From the NCBI RefSeq assembly GCF_004025535.1, contig NZ_QJRG01000036.1:1-53793 (forward strand): DNA of 53,793 nucleotides, in the 5' to 3' direction. The DNA is from Pseudomonas alkylphenolica (lineage in GTDB: Bacteria; Pseudomonadota; Gammaproteobacteria; Pseudomonadales; Pseudomonadaceae). Each line of letters begins with the position of its first letter. Positions within the stretch are counted from its first letter, which is position 1. The notes beneath the pieces were generated by a model. It saw only the letters and a program-made list of their open reading frames with translations. It was not told the origin of the DNA and ran no database searches. The position numbers and the translations under genes are program-made. Positions 8,667-17,896 of the stretch are shown piece after piece.

Positions 8667-9530
8667 ATGAACACCCCATTGCAAGGCCACACGGTCAGCA
8701 AGTTGAGCAGCGTCGCCACGCCGCCGCTGCTGCAGGTGGATAACGTCAGCCTGGAATACCGCACCGCGCAACGCGTGGTGCGTGCCACGCACCAGGTCAG
8801 CTTCGAAGTGGACAAGGCCGACCGCTTTGTTCTACTCGGCCCCTCCGGCTGCGGAAAGTCGACCCTGCTCAAGGCGGTCGCAGGCTTCATCGAACCGCAG
8901 GAAGGCCAGATACGCCTGCAGGGCCAGGCGGTACGCGGCCCGGGGCCAGATCGCATCGTGGTGTTCCAGGAATTCGACCAGCTGCCACCGTGGAAAACCG
9001 TCAAACAGAATGTAATGTTCCCGTTGCTGGCCTCCGGCACGCTCAAGCGCAAAGAGGCTGAGGCACGGGCGCTGCACTACCTGGAAAAAGTCGGCCTGGG
9101 CGGTTTTGCCGACGCTTATCCCCATACCTTGTCAGGCGGCATGAAAGCCCGGGTAGCCATTGCCCGCGCCCTGGCCATGCAGCCGAAAATCCTGTTGATG
9201 GACGAGCCCTTCGCCGCCCTCGACGCCCTGACTCGACGCAAGATGCAGGAAGAATTACTCCTGCTGTGGGAAGAGGTGCGCTTCACCCTGTTGTTCGTGA
9301 CGCACTCCATTGAAGAAGCCCTGGTGGTGGGCAATCGCATCCTCCTGCTGTCGCCGCATCCGGGGCGGGTGCGCGCCGAAGTCCACAGCCACCAGTACGA
9401 CCTGCAGAGCCTTGGCGCCAGCGACTTCCAGGCCTCGGCACGACGCATCCATCGCCTGCTGTTCGACGATGCCGCCCAGGTCGAGCATGACCCGACGCTG
9501 GGTTTCGCCGACATTCGTATTGCCTACTGA
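8667..9530 (+). CDS. ABC transporter ATP-binding protein (SsuB/TauB type)
   Basis: This 287-residue ATPase drives the importer of this operon. Walker A is GPSGCGKST (near residue 53), the signature is LSGGMKARVAIARAL (near 155) and Walker B is ILLMDEPFAALD (near 175), with FVTHSIEEAL carrying the switch His. The C-terminal portion (LLLSPHPGRVRAE onward) is typical of nitrate/sulfonate/taurine transporters. The start lies 5 bases after the binding-protein stop, and the permease follows 14 bases after the end. Confidence 0.88.
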   Translation: MNTPLQGHTVSKLSSVATPPLLQVDNVSLEYRTAQRVVRATHQVSFEVDKADRFVLLGPSGCGKSTLLKAVAGFIEPQEGQIRLQGQAVRGPGPDRIVVFQEFDQLPPWKTVKQNVMFPLLASGTLKRKEAEARALHYLEKVGLGGFADAYPHTLSGGMKARVAIARALAMQPKILLMDEPFAALDALTRRKMQEELLLLWEEVRFTLLFVTHSIEEALVVGNRILLLSPHPGRVRAEVHSHQYDLQSLGASDFQASARRIHRLLFDDAAQVEHDPTLGFADIRIAY

Positions 9531-9544
9531 CCGGGAGTTTTGCC

Positions 9545-10411
9545 ATGACCACCTCCACGACACCGCGTCAGGAGTACGAAATTGTTCTCGAGCCGCTGCT
9601 CAGCGTGCCCATCGAGCGCGATCTACCGCTTGGCCAGCGCTTGTGGCAACAAGGCTGGCTGCGCAAAGGGTTGATACTGGTGTTGCTGGCACTCGCCTGG
9701 GAAGCCGTCGCCCGTTACCAGGGCAACGACCTGCTGCTGCCCAGCTTCCTGCAGACGGCGGCAGCGCTGTATGACGGCTTGCTCAGCGGTGAGTTGCCGG
9801 CCAAGGTCGGTGTCTCGCTGGTGGTGCTGCTCAAAGGCTACCTGCTGGGTATCGTCCTGGCCTTCGGCCTGACCAGCCTGGCCGTATCGACCCAGTTCGG
9901 CCGCGACCTGCTGAGCACGCTTACCTCAATGTTCAACCCCTTGCCGGCCATCGCCCTGCTGCCGCTGGCCCTGCTGTGGTTCGGACTGGGCGACAACAGC
10001 CTGATATTTGTCCTGGTGCATTCGGTGCTCTGGGCCTTGGCGCTGAACACCTATGCCGGCTTTCTAGGGGTCTCGGAAACCTTGCGCATGGCCGGGCGTA
10101 ACTACGGCCTGCGGGGCCTGCGCCTGGTGTTGCACATTCTGATCCCGGCCGCACTGCCGTCGATTCTCTCCGGCCTGAAAATCGGCTGGGCGTTTGCCTG
10201 GCGTACGCTCATCGCCGCCGAACTGGTGTTCGGCGCTACCAGCGGCAAGGGCGGCCTGGGCTGGTACATTTTCCAGAACCGCAACGAGCTTTATACCGAT
10301 AAGGTTTTCGCCGGTTTGGCGGTGGTGATTTTGATCGGCCTGCTGGTAGAAAGCCTGGTGTTCAACAGCCTGGAACGCATCACCGTGCGCCGCTGGGGCA
10401 TGCAGCGCTAG
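9545..10411 (+). CDS. ABC transporter permease (SsuC/TauC type)
   Basis: This 288-residue inner membrane protein has about six hydrophobic helices after a roughly 35-residue cytoplasmic N-terminus. The permease coupling loop (GRNYGLRGLRLVLHILIPAALPSILSGLKIGWAFAWRTLIAAEL) contains the expected EAA-like Gly about 20 residues before the last helices. It completes the binding protein/ATPase/permease set. Its stop overlaps the 3' end of the convergent regulator gene by four bases. Confidence 0.87.
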   Translation: MTTSTTPRQEYEIVLEPLLSVPIERDLPLGQRLWQQGWLRKGLILVLLALAWEAVARYQGNDLLLPSFLQTAAALYDGLLSGELPAKVGVSLVVLLKGYLLGIVLAFGLTSLAVSTQFGRDLLSTLTSMFNPLPAIALLPLALLWFGLGDNSLIFVLVHSVLWALALNTYAGFLGVSETLRMAGRNYGLRGLRLVLHILIPAALPSILSGLKIGWAFAWRTLIAAELVFGATSGKGGLGWYIFQNRNELYTDKVFAGLAVVILIGLLVESLVFNSLERITVRRWGMQR

Positions 10412-11001
10412 TCGCTGTACTGCGCTGCCGCAGTGCTCAGGGTGTCGGCGATCTGCTGACGCAGGGTCAAGGGCTGCTCGACGATCAGGCTGTCGCCCTG
10501 GCTCAGCAGCCACCAGCGCAACTGCCAGCTATTGCTGACCATCGCCCGCAGCCGCTGGCCACGCTCCAGCTGAGTGAGCTGCATGTCTGCCGAAAGCGGC
10601 GCATCGCGCACCTGGCGCGCCAGGCTGTCGCTTATCCACAGCTGCAACTCGATCCTGTCGGTCTCACCCGGGTGCAGGGCATCACTGAGTAAACACGCCT
10701 GCAGATCAACGTCACGCACCCCGTCATGGCGAAAGCGATGTACCGCCAGCTGACGCATGTCGCTATTGGCAGATGCCGCCCAGTGCCAGCCGAACGGGAT
10801 GCTCTTGTCATTACGCTCCAGCGGAAAAATCAGCGACAGCTCGTTCAGGTCGCGCTCGATACTGCGCTTGCTGATGGGAAAGCCTGCATCTCGTAAGCGA
10901 GCAACCATTTCAGCACTGGTAATGCCGGGTGAACGACTGGGCAACTGGCGCAGCAGCTCCCATTGACGGCTGAGGGTGGCGCGGGTGGTAGCAGAGGGCA
11001 A
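10408..11001 (-). CDS. Short YafY-like transcriptional regulator (HTH with WYL-C-terminal-like region)
   Basis: The protein begins with a DeoR/YafY-type winged helix (WELLRQLPSRSPGITSAEMV ... SKRSIERDLNELS) and ends with a region like the C-terminal extension of WYL regulators (GQRLRAMVSNSWQLRWWLLS). Only some 60-70 residues separate them, so a full WYL sensing domain may be missing. An ATG at 11070 extends the frame, but a TTG at 11001 has a good AAGGAC site 9 bases upstream and starts closer to the domain, giving 197 residues; I prefer it. The gene converges on the TauD/ABC operon and may regulate it. Confidence 0.65.
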   Translation of the reverse strand: MPSATTRATLSRQWELLRQLPSRSPGITSAEMVARLRDAGFPISKRSIERDLNELSLIFPLERNDKSIPFGWHWAASANSDMRQLAVHRFRHDGVRDVDLQACLLSDALHPGETDRIELQLWISDSLARQVRDAPLSADMQLTQLERGQRLRAMVSNSWQLRWWLLSQGDSLIVEQPLTLRQQIADTLSTAAAQYSD

Positions 11002-11207
11002 AAGGCGGCGTCCTTGTCTAGGCTTGCGGTTGTAGCATGGTCCTAGTGGAAAGATATGGCAATTGGCCATTTATCTATCAGCTCAAGGATGAAGCAATTG
11101 ATTTGCCTCAACCCAATCGTTCGCGACAGGTTTTGTCGTGACGCTGCGCAGAATCACGCCTCATCAAATCCGCCATCTGTTCGGCGGACGGTTCAATGAG
11201 GATGAAC

Positions 11208-12026
11208 ATGTCAGCTGCCAGCAACATCTACCCCCTGCTCGAGCGTCTTCTGCCCGAGCGTGTCATTCCTGTGCCCGGTCGCGCGGGCCAGCTTGAGCGG
11301 TTGTATGCCGGGGTAGGTATGCCCAGTCAGCGTGCGGCGCTGGGTGAAAGCTTCGTGCTGATCAGTCGCCTGGAAGAAACCACCGACCTGCAAGCGCTGT
11401 ACGCCGACCTGCGCGCCCAGGCCCTCGACGGCAGCGTCACGGCACTCAACGATCTGGGCTGGATCTGGCTCAACGGCAAGTACTGGCGGGCCGATCCGAC
11501 TCTGGCCAGCCACCTGTTGCGCATGGCCGCGCTGCAAGGCAGTGCCGCCGCCTGGTTCAACCTGGGCCAGCAGTATTATTTCGGCAAAGGTGTGGACGTC
11601 TGTTACGCCAGCGCGAGCGAAAACTACCAGCAAGCCTTCGAACGCGGCCTGGACCAGGCGGCTGCGGCACTGGGCGACCTGTATGAAGAAGAAATCTGCG
11701 ACAGCGACGTGCAGGAATGGAGCGTTGACCTGCAACTGGCTTATCGCTGGTTCCTGCGCGGCGCACAACGCGGCGAAGCACGTTGCCGGTTTGAAGTGGG
11801 CTACCGGCTGCTGTACGGGCAAAACGTTGCTGCCGACGAGAAGGCCGGCGTGTACTGGCTCGAGTTGGCCGCCGTGGCAGGTGTGGTGCAGGCCGCCGAA
11901 GAGCTGACGGTGCATTTCAGCGCCTGTCAGAACGCATTGCGCTACCTGTTCTGGCGCGATCAGGCTATCGCCATGGGCAGCACGCTGGCGTTGACCATGA
12001 AGCTGGACGATCAACTACAGTCCTGA
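11208..12026 (+). CDS. Sel1-repeat (TPR-like) protein
   Basis: This 272-residue protein has at least four Sel1-type helical repeats between about residues 75 and 240, with the typical A..LG..Y..G.G pattern (AWFNLGQQYYFGKGVDV; AAAALGDLYEEEI; RCRFEVGYRLLYGQNV; AGVYWLELAAVAGV). No signal peptide is evident, so it is probably cytoplasmic and serves as a protein-interaction scaffold. The first in-frame ATG is at 11196, but GAGG at 11198-11201 is well placed for the ATG at 11208. It stands alone between a minus-strand regulator and the efflux operon; its partner is unknown. Confidence 0.75.
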   Translation: MSAASNIYPLLERLLPERVIPVPGRAGQLERLYAGVGMPSQRAALGESFVLISRLEETTDLQALYADLRAQALDGSVTALNDLGWIWLNGKYWRADPTLASHLLRMAALQGSAAAWFNLGQQYYFGKGVDVCYASASENYQQAFERGLDQAAAALGDLYEEEICDSDVQEWSVDLQLAYRWFLRGAQRGEARCRFEVGYRLLYGQNVAADEKAGVYWLELAAVAGVVQAAEELTVHFSACQNALRYLFWRDQAIAMGSTLALTMKLDDQLQS

Positions 12027-12077
12027 GGGTACCTCCTGTCCTGCCTGCTTGACGGCGGAGGCGCGGATCGAAGAAAA

Positions 12078-12105
12078 TTGATAGTTAGCAAACTATGAAT
12101 ATAGC
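12078..12105 (+). promoter_or_regulatory. Promoter with embedded inverted repeat upstream of the marR gene
   Basis: TTGATA (12078-12083) and TATAGC (12100-12105) form a reasonable -35/-10 pair 16 bases apart. The spacer holds ATAGTT-AGCA-AACTAT (12081-12096), a perfect 6-base inverted repeat. A MarR-family repressor gene starts 15 bases downstream, so this is a likely autoregulatory operator. The assignment is by position and symmetry. Confidence 0.5.
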
Positions 12106-12120
12106 GATGATTCTCCCCTC

Positions 12121-12573
12121 ATGACTCTCGACGCCCTGCAAATGAACGTCAGCAGCGCAATGGTGGTGGCCGGCCGGCACTGGCGGCGCATCTGCCAGGC
12201 GGCCGTGGCCGGTTACGGTATTTCCGAAGCCTGCGCCATGCCGCTGCTGATGATCGAACGCCTGGGCGACGGTGTGCATCAGGTGGCCGTTGCCCAGGCT
12301 GCGGGCCTGGAAAGCCCCTCGCTGGTACGTCTGCTCGATCAACTGTGCCACGCAGGCTTCGTGTGCCGCACCGAAGACCCTGTGGATCGTCGCGCCAAAG
12401 CCTTGAGCCTGACCCCCAGTGGCCGCGCGCTGGCCGAAGCGATTGAGGCTGAACTGGTGCGTTTGCGCCGCGAGGTGCTGCACAACATCGACGAAGCCGA
12501 CCTGCTGGCCACCCTGCGTGTGCTACGTGCCTTCGAGGCTGCCACGCAAGGCACGGCGAGCGTGCCATCGTGA
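12121..12573 (+). CDS. MarR-family transcriptional regulator of the efflux operon
   Basis: This 150-residue protein shows the MarR winged-helix layout: helices, then a recognition region (VAVAQAAGLESPSLVRLLDQL), then the wing with DPVDRRAKALSLTPSGRAL, ending in a long dimerisation helix. It precedes and overlaps the FUSC gene (GTG start inside its stop), so it is the first gene of the operon and probably its ligand-responsive repressor. Neither candidate start (12121 or 12142) has a strong ribosome site. If the -10 at 12100 is correct, the leader before 12121 is very short. Confidence 0.82.
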   Translation: MTLDALQMNVSSAMVVAGRHWRRICQAAVAGYGISEACAMPLLMIERLGDGVHQVAVAQAAGLESPSLVRLLDQLCHAGFVCRTEDPVDRRAKALSLTPSGRALAEAIEAELVRLRREVLHNIDEADLLATLRVLRAFEAATQGTASVPS

Positions 12574-14660
12574 AGGGCTTTTTCAGCACCCTGCCCCCGG
12601 CACGCGACTGGTTTTACGGCGTACGTACGTTCGCGGCCTCGATGATTGCCCTGTACATCGCCCTGCAACTGCAACTGCCACGCCCCTACTGGGCGATGGC
12701 CACGGTCTACATCGTCTCCAGCCCGTTTGTCGGCCCCACCAGTTCCAAGGCTCTGTATCGCGCCCTGGGCACACTGCTCGGCGCGGCCGGCGCGGTGTTC
12801 ATGGTGCCGCTGCTGGTGCAGGCGCCGGTGTTGCTGACGGTGGCAATAGCCTTGTGGACAGGCACCTTGCTTTACCTTTCGCTACACCTGCGCACTGCCA
12901 ATAGCTACGCCCTGATGCTGGCCGGCTACACCTTGCCGATGATTGCCCTGCCGGTGGTCGACAACCCGCTGATGGTGTTCGACGTGGCCTCCTCCCGGGC
13001 CCAGGAAATCTGCCTGGGTATCGTCTGTGCCGCAGTAGTCGGGGCCATTTTCTGGCCGCGCCGCCTGACCCCGGTGCTGGTCGGCGCCACCGGCAACTGG
13101 TTCACCGAAGCCATGCGCTACAGCGACAACTTTCTCGCCCGCCAGGCGACGGCGGAAAATGTCGGCCCGTCGCGGGCGGCGATGGTCGCCACGTTCAACT
13201 CGCTGGAAACCATGATTGGTCAGCTGTCCCACGAAGGCGCGCGCCCGCAGACGGTAAAGAATGCCCGCGAACTGCGTGGCCGCATGATCCACCTGCTACC
13301 GGTGGTCGACGGACTGGATGATGCCTTGCTCGCGCTCGAAGCCCGCGCACCGGCACAGGCCGAACAGCTGCAACCCTTGCTCGAACATGCCCGTGACTGG
13401 TTGAAAGGCACCGCCACCGATGCCTCGCCAAGCCGCTGGTCAACCCTGCGCGCCGAGCTTGAGCACCTGCAACCCAGCGCCGCGGCCCTGGACGAGCGCG
13501 CCTCGCTGCTGCTGTCCAATGCCTTGTACCGTCTGGCCGAATGGGTCGACCTGTGGCAAGACTGCTGCAGCCTGCAGCACGCCATCAAAAACGAAGACCT
13601 GTCGCCCTGGCGTGCGGTGTACCGGCACTGGCGCCTGGGCCGGCTGACGCCGTTCTTCGACCGCGGGCTGATGCTGTATTCGGTGTTCTCCACCGTCACT
13701 GCCATCATCGCCGCGACAACCTTGTGGATCCTACTGGGCTGGAATGATGGCGCCAGTGCGGTGATTCTCGCCGCCGTGGCCTGCAGCTTCTTCGCCGCCA
13801 TGGACGACCCGGCACCGCAGATCTATCGGTTCTTCTTCTGGACCGCGGTGTCGGTGGTGTTTGCCAGCCTCTACCTGTTCCTGGTGCTGCCCAACCTGCA
13901 CGACTTCCCGATGCTGGTGCTGGCCTTCGCTGTGCCGTTCATTTGCGTCGGCACGCTAACCGTGCAGCCGCAGTTTTACCTCGGCACCTTGCTGACCATC
14001 GTCAACACCGCCTCGTTCATCAGCATCCAGGGTGCCTACGACGCCAACTTCTTCACCTTCATCAACGCCAACCTTGCCGGGCCTGTAGGGCTGCTGTTCG
14101 CCTTTATCTGGACCCTGGTGATGCGCCCCTTCGGCGTCGAGCTGGCAGCCAAACGCCTGACCCGCTTCAGCTGGCGCGACATTGTCGGCATGACCCAACC
14201 GGCAACCCTGGCCGAGCACCGCCGCCTCGGCGTGCAGATGCTGGACCGGCTGATGCAGCACCTGCCACGCCTGACCCAGACCGGTCAGGACACCGGCACC
14301 GCCCTGCGCGATCTGCGCGTCGGCCTGTGCCTGCTCGATCTGCTGGCCTACATGCCGAGGGTCGGCGCCGAGCCGCGGCAGTTGCTCGAACGTGTGGTGG
14401 CGGAAGTCGGGGAGCATTTTCAGGCCTGCCTGGATGCCCACCAGCGCCTGCACGCGCCACAGGCGTTGTTGCAAAACATGGAGCGCGCGCGTCGCGCCTT
14501 GAACCTTGAAGACCTGGCCGGCAATGCCGAAGCCCGTGTCCAGCTGCTGCACGCCTTGAGCGGATTGCGCCTGGCGCTGTTGCCGGGTGTGGAAGTGGTG
14601 CTCGACCCCTCCCATGACCAGCCGCAACTGCCCTATGGCATCGATGGAGCCCCCTTGTGA
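12570..14660 (+). CDS. FUSC-family inner membrane efflux protein (AaeB-like)
   Basis: This 696-residue protein has two blocks of about five to six membrane helices (residues about 15-170 and 365-520) with soluble regions between and after them, the layout of FUSC proteins such as E. coli AaeB (p-hydroxybenzoate efflux). The conserved FAASMIALYIALQLQLPRPYWAMATVY start is clear. It would export aromatic acids or similar compounds with the adjacent HlyD adaptor and NodT channel. The start is GTG at 12570, overlapping the marR stop; the next gene starts at the overlapping GTG 14657, showing tight translational coupling. Confidence 0.87.
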   Translation: MKGFFSTLPPARDWFYGVRTFAASMIALYIALQLQLPRPYWAMATVYIVSSPFVGPTSSKALYRALGTLLGAAGAVFMVPLLVQAPVLLTVAIALWTGTLLYLSLHLRTANSYALMLAGYTLPMIALPVVDNPLMVFDVASSRAQEICLGIVCAAVVGAIFWPRRLTPVLVGATGNWFTEAMRYSDNFLARQATAENVGPSRAAMVATFNSLETMIGQLSHEGARPQTVKNARELRGRMIHLLPVVDGLDDALLALEARAPAQAEQLQPLLEHARDWLKGTATDASPSRWSTLRAELEHLQPSAAALDERASLLLSNALYRLAEWVDLWQDCCSLQHAIKNEDLSPWRAVYRHWRLGRLTPFFDRGLMLYSVFSTVTAIIAATTLWILLGWNDGASAVILAAVACSFFAAMDDPAPQIYRFFFWTAVSVVFASLYLFLVLPNLHDFPMLVLAFAVPFICVGTLTVQPQFYLGTLLTIVNTASFISIQGAYDANFFTFINANLAGPVGLLFAFIWTLVMRPFGVELAAKRLTRFSWRDIVGMTQPATLAEHRRLGVQMLDRLMQHLPRLTQTGQDTGTALRDLRVGLCLLDLLAYMPRVGAEPRQLLERVVAEVGEHFQACLDAHQRLHAPQALLQNMERARRALNLEDLAGNAEARVQLLHALSGLRLALLPGVEVVLDPSHDQPQLPYGIDGAPL

Positions 14661-14869
14661 TTGGTGAACTGGATATCAGCGGGGTATTTCTGCCGACGCT
14701 GCTGGTGATGATGGTCCTCACCTACCTGCTGTTTCTCGGGGTGCATGCCGTGCTCACCCGACTTCATTTCTACCGCCTGGTCTGGCACCGGGCGCTGTTC
14801 AACGTTGCGCTCTACGCCGTGCTGCTTGGCACCGTCGACCACTTTTGCCGAAGCCTGATGCTGCCATGA
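14657..14869 (+). CDS. DUF1656 small membrane protein (AaeX-like)
   Basis: This 70-residue protein has two hydrophobic helices (VFLPTLLVMMVLTYLLFLG and ALFNVALYAVLLGTV) and starts with the family-typical GELDISGVFLP. DUF1656/AaeX proteins accompany FUSC transporters; their exact role is not established. The GTG start overlaps the stop of the FUSC gene, and the stop overlaps the ATG of the HlyD gene, so all are translated as one coupled unit. Confidence 0.85.
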   Translation: MIGELDISGVFLPTLLVMMVLTYLLFLGVHAVLTRLHFYRLVWHRALFNVALYAVLLGTVDHFCRSLMLP

Positions 14870-15741
14870 AAAAACCTTTATTGACCTTGGGCCGTGTGGT
14901 CCTGACCCTGCTGGTAGTGACGCTGGCGACCGTACTGGTCTGGCAGATGGTCCTCTACTACATGTATGCACCCTGGACCCGTGACGGCCACATCCGCGCC
15001 GACGTGATCCAGATCGCCCCGGACGTGTCCGGCCTGGTGCAGGAGGTATCGGTACGCGACAACCAGGTGGTCAAGCGCGGCGACGTACTGTTCACTATCG
15101 ACCAGGACCGCTACCGCCTGGCCTTGCGCCACGCCCAGGCCACCCAGGCGGAACGCAAGGAAACCCTGGCCCAGGCCCAACGTGAATCACGACGCAATCG
15201 CGGGCTGGGCAACCTGGTCGCCCAGGAACAACTGGAAGAAAGCCAGTCGCGCGAAGCACGGGCCCAGTCGGCGCTGGCCGAAGCCCAGGTGGCTGTGGAT
15301 GCCGCCCAGCTCAACCTGGACCGTTCGGTAGTACGCAGCCCGGTCGATGGCTACCTCAACGACCGCGCCCCCCGCGCCCACGAATTCGTCAGCGCCGGCA
15401 AACCGGTGCTCTCGGTAGTCGACAGCAACTCCTACCATGTCGATGGCTACTTCGAAGAAACCAAGCTGGGCGGTATCCATATCGGCCAGGCCGTGGATAT
15501 TCGTGTGCTCGGCGACAACACCCGCCTGCGCGGTCGCGTGCAGAGCATTGCTGCGGGCATTGAAGACCGCGATCGGGTCAGTGGCGCCAACCTGCTGCCC
15601 AACGTCAACCCGGCCTTCAGCTGGGTGCGCCTGGCCCAACGTATTCCGGTGCGTATCGCCTTCGATGAAGTGCCGCAGGACTTTCGCATGATCGCCGGGC
15701 GCACCGCGACCGTGTCGATCATCGAGGACAGCAAGCCATGA
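14866..15741 (+). CDS. HlyD-family periplasmic adaptor (AaeA-like)
   Basis: This 291-residue protein has an N-terminal membrane helix (VVLTLLVVTLATVLVWQMVLY), the YAPWTRDGHIRADVIQIAPDVSG barrel/lipoyl start, a short coiled-coil hairpin (residues about 85-150) and the second lipoyl half with DRSVVRSPVDGYL. It should connect the FUSC pump to the NodT outer membrane channel. The start is ATG at 14866, inside the previous stop (ATGA); a TTG upstream at 14845 is not needed. The NodT gene start at 15738 overlaps its stop. Confidence 0.88.
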   Translation: MKKPLLTLGRVVLTLLVVTLATVLVWQMVLYYMYAPWTRDGHIRADVIQIAPDVSGLVQEVSVRDNQVVKRGDVLFTIDQDRYRLALRHAQATQAERKETLAQAQRESRRNRGLGNLVAQEQLEESQSREARAQSALAEAQVAVDAAQLNLDRSVVRSPVDGYLNDRAPRAHEFVSAGKPVLSVVDSNSYHVDGYFEETKLGGIHIGQAVDIRVLGDNTRLRGRVQSIAAGIEDRDRVSGANLLPNVNPAFSWVRLAQRIPVRIAFDEVPQDFRMIAGRTATVSIIEDSKP

Positions 15742-17138
15742 AACGCCTGATGTTGTTCGGTGTGAGCCTGCTGCTCTCGGCATGCCAGATGGTCGGGCCG
15801 GATTACCAACTGCCCAAGGACGCGGCCGTCCAGCGCAGCGACCTGCAGGGTGAGCTGCGTCAGGACGCCGATAGCGTGGTCTCGGCGCCCGTTCCGCAAA
15901 ACTGGTGGCACCTGTATCACGATCAACGCCTCAACAGCCTGATCAGCCAGGCCCTGGACGCCAACACCGAGCTGCGCATAGCGGCCGCGAATATCGCCCG
16001 AGCCCGTGCCCAGGTCGAAGAAGCCGAGGCTCGCGGTGGTTTCAATGGTGGGGTTAAACTGGGCGCCCAGCGCTTGCAGGAGTCTGGCGAGGCGTTCCTG
16101 TTGCCAGAGAAGGTGCCGGTGGCAAACATTGGTGAAGCGATCATCAGCGCGTCTTACCAGTTCGACCTGTGGGGCACCCTCAAGCGCGGGGTGGAGGCGG
16201 CCAAGGCCAATGCCGATGCCACTCAGGCCGCTGCCGATACCGCGCGCATAACCGTGGTGGCCGATGTTGTGCGGGCCTACACACAGGTGTGCGCGGCCAA
16301 CGAGGAATACCACATCGCCCGTGAGTCACTCGACCTGCAAGAGCAGAGCGTTACCCTGACCCAACGCCTGCGGGACGCGGGCCGTGGCGACGAAACCCAG
16401 GTGACCCGCTCGCAAACCCAGTTCAAATCGCTGCGTGCAGAACTGCCGCGTTATCAGGCTGCGCGTGAGGCAGGCCTGTACACCTTGTCGATGCTGCTGG
16501 CCAAGCCGGTGGCGCAGTTGCCTGCCGGCACCGCCGAGTGTGCCGAGTTGCCGCATATCGCCCAGGTGCTACCTGTGGGTGATGGCGCCGCGCTGCTTAA
16601 ACGCCGCCCGGATATCCGCCAGGCCGAACGTAGCCTGGCAGCAGCCACAGCCACCATTGGTGTGGCGACCGGTCAGCTCTACCCGGACATCAGCATTGGC
16701 GCCCAGGTAGGCACCATCGGCATCATCGACAACCTCGGCGAACCGTCGACCAACCGTTGGGGCTTTGGCCCGGCGCTGACCTGGACCGTGCCGACCAACG
16801 GCACACGCGCACGCATTCGTGAGGCCGAGGCTTCGACCCAGGCGGCGCTGGCGCACTTTGACGGTGTGGTGCTCAACGCCATCCGCGAAACCCAGACCAG
16901 TCTGGCGCAATACAGCGCCTTGCTCGACCGCCGCGATGCCCTGGCAGACGCCGAGCGCTCGGCAAAAGAGGCAGCAGACCAGACCCACCGTTTCTACCAG
17001 GCCGGACGCGAGTCGTTCCTGGCAGACCTGCAGGCGACACGCACCTACACCGATATGCGCGCGCAACTGGCGATGGCCAATACCCAGGTGGCGATGGGGC
17101 AGATCGGTTTGTTTCTGGCGTTGGGTGGCGGTTGGTAG
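15738..17138 (+). CDS. NodT-family outer membrane efflux lipoprotein
   Basis: This 466-residue outer membrane factor has a lipoprotein signal with lipobox LLSAC (Cys near residue 16) followed by QMVGPDYQLP, the conserved start of RND-type NodT channels. Two OEP repeats with long coiled coils follow, including LLKRRPDIRQAERSLAAA in the middle. It gives the marR-FUSC-DUF1656-HlyD operon its outer membrane exit. Its stop is only 9 bases from the convergent slipin stop, so the operon ends here. Confidence 0.88.
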   Translation: MKRLMLFGVSLLLSACQMVGPDYQLPKDAAVQRSDLQGELRQDADSVVSAPVPQNWWHLYHDQRLNSLISQALDANTELRIAAANIARARAQVEEAEARGGFNGGVKLGAQRLQESGEAFLLPEKVPVANIGEAIISASYQFDLWGTLKRGVEAAKANADATQAAADTARITVVADVVRAYTQVCAANEEYHIARESLDLQEQSVTLTQRLRDAGRGDETQVTRSQTQFKSLRAELPRYQAAREAGLYTLSMLLAKPVAQLPAGTAECAELPHIAQVLPVGDGAALLKRRPDIRQAERSLAAATATIGVATGQLYPDISIGAQVGTIGIIDNLGEPSTNRWGFGPALTWTVPTNGTRARIREAEASTQAALAHFDGVVLNAIRETQTSLAQYSALLDRRDALADAERSAKEAADQTHRFYQAGRESFLADLQATRTYTDMRAQLAMANTQVAMGQIGLFLALGGGW

Positions 17139-17147
17139 ATCCCGTAG

Positions 17148-17894
17148 CTACTTATCCACAAACCCTTTAAGCATCTCGATCGGCAACGGAAAGACAATCG
17201 TCGACGACTTGTCGCCGGCGATTGAGCCCAAGGTCTGCATGTAGCGCAGTTGCATGGCCCCCGGCTGACGCCCGAGCATCTCCGCCGCCTGCATCAGTTT
17301 CTCTGAAGCCTGCAGCTCGCCTTCGGCATGGATCACCTTGGCCCGCCGTTCGCGCTCGGCTTCGGCCTGCCGGGCAATGGCACGGATCATCGACTCGTTG
17401 AGGTCGACATGCTTGATCTCGACGTTGGCCACCTTGATACCCCAGGCATCGGTCTGCGCATCCAGCACCTGACGGATATCCAGGTTCAGGCGTTCGCGTT
17501 CGGCCAGCAATTCGTCCAGCTCATGCTTGCCCAACACCGCGCGCAACGTGGTCTGCGCCAGCTGGCTGGTAGCCATGAGAAAGTCCTCGACCTGAATGAT
17601 CGCCTTTTGCGGGTCCAGCACACGAAAATACAGCACGGCGTTGACCTTCACCGAGACGTTGTCGCGGGTGATGACGTCCTGTGGCGGTACATCGAGGACC
17701 ACGGTGCGCAGGTCGACCCGAACCATCTGCTGCACACCCGGAATCAGCAACACCAGCCCCGGCCCTTTGACCCGCCAGAAGCGCCCGAGCTGGAACACCA
17801 CGCCCCGCTCGTATTCGCGCAAGATGCGAAACGCCGACAGCAACAGCAGTGCGGCAAACGCCAGCAACGCACCGATACCCAGTTCGAAGAACAT
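17148..17894 (-). CDS. Slipin-type SPFH/band 7 membrane protein
   Basis: This 248-residue protein has an N-terminal membrane helix ([21 protein letters not shown]) and an SPFH/stomatin domain ([39 protein letters not shown] through residue about 170), then a charged helix [21 protein letters not shown]. Such slipins oligomerise in membrane microdomains and pair with NfeD proteases. Its ATG lies two bases after the nfeD stop, so it is co-transcribed and probably a partner or substrate of NfeD. Confidence 0.9.
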   Translation of the reverse strand: MFFELGIGALLAFAALLLLSAFRILREYERGVVFQLGRFWRVKGPGLVLLIPGVQQMVRVDLRTVVLDVPPQDVITRDNVSVKVNAVLYFRVLDPQKAIIQVEDFLMATSQLAQTTLRAVLGKHELDELLAERERLNLDIRQVLDAQTDAWGIKVANVEIKHVDLNESMIRAIARQAEAERERRAKVIHAEGELQASEKLMQAAEMLGRQPGAMQLRYMQTLGSIAGDKSSTIVFPLPIEMLKGFVDK

Positions 17895-17896
17895 GT

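Noticed and set aside
13943..14509. 188-residue frame inside the FUSC gene
   Set aside because: Arg/Ala/Pro-rich shadow of the FUSC reading frame without ribosome site.
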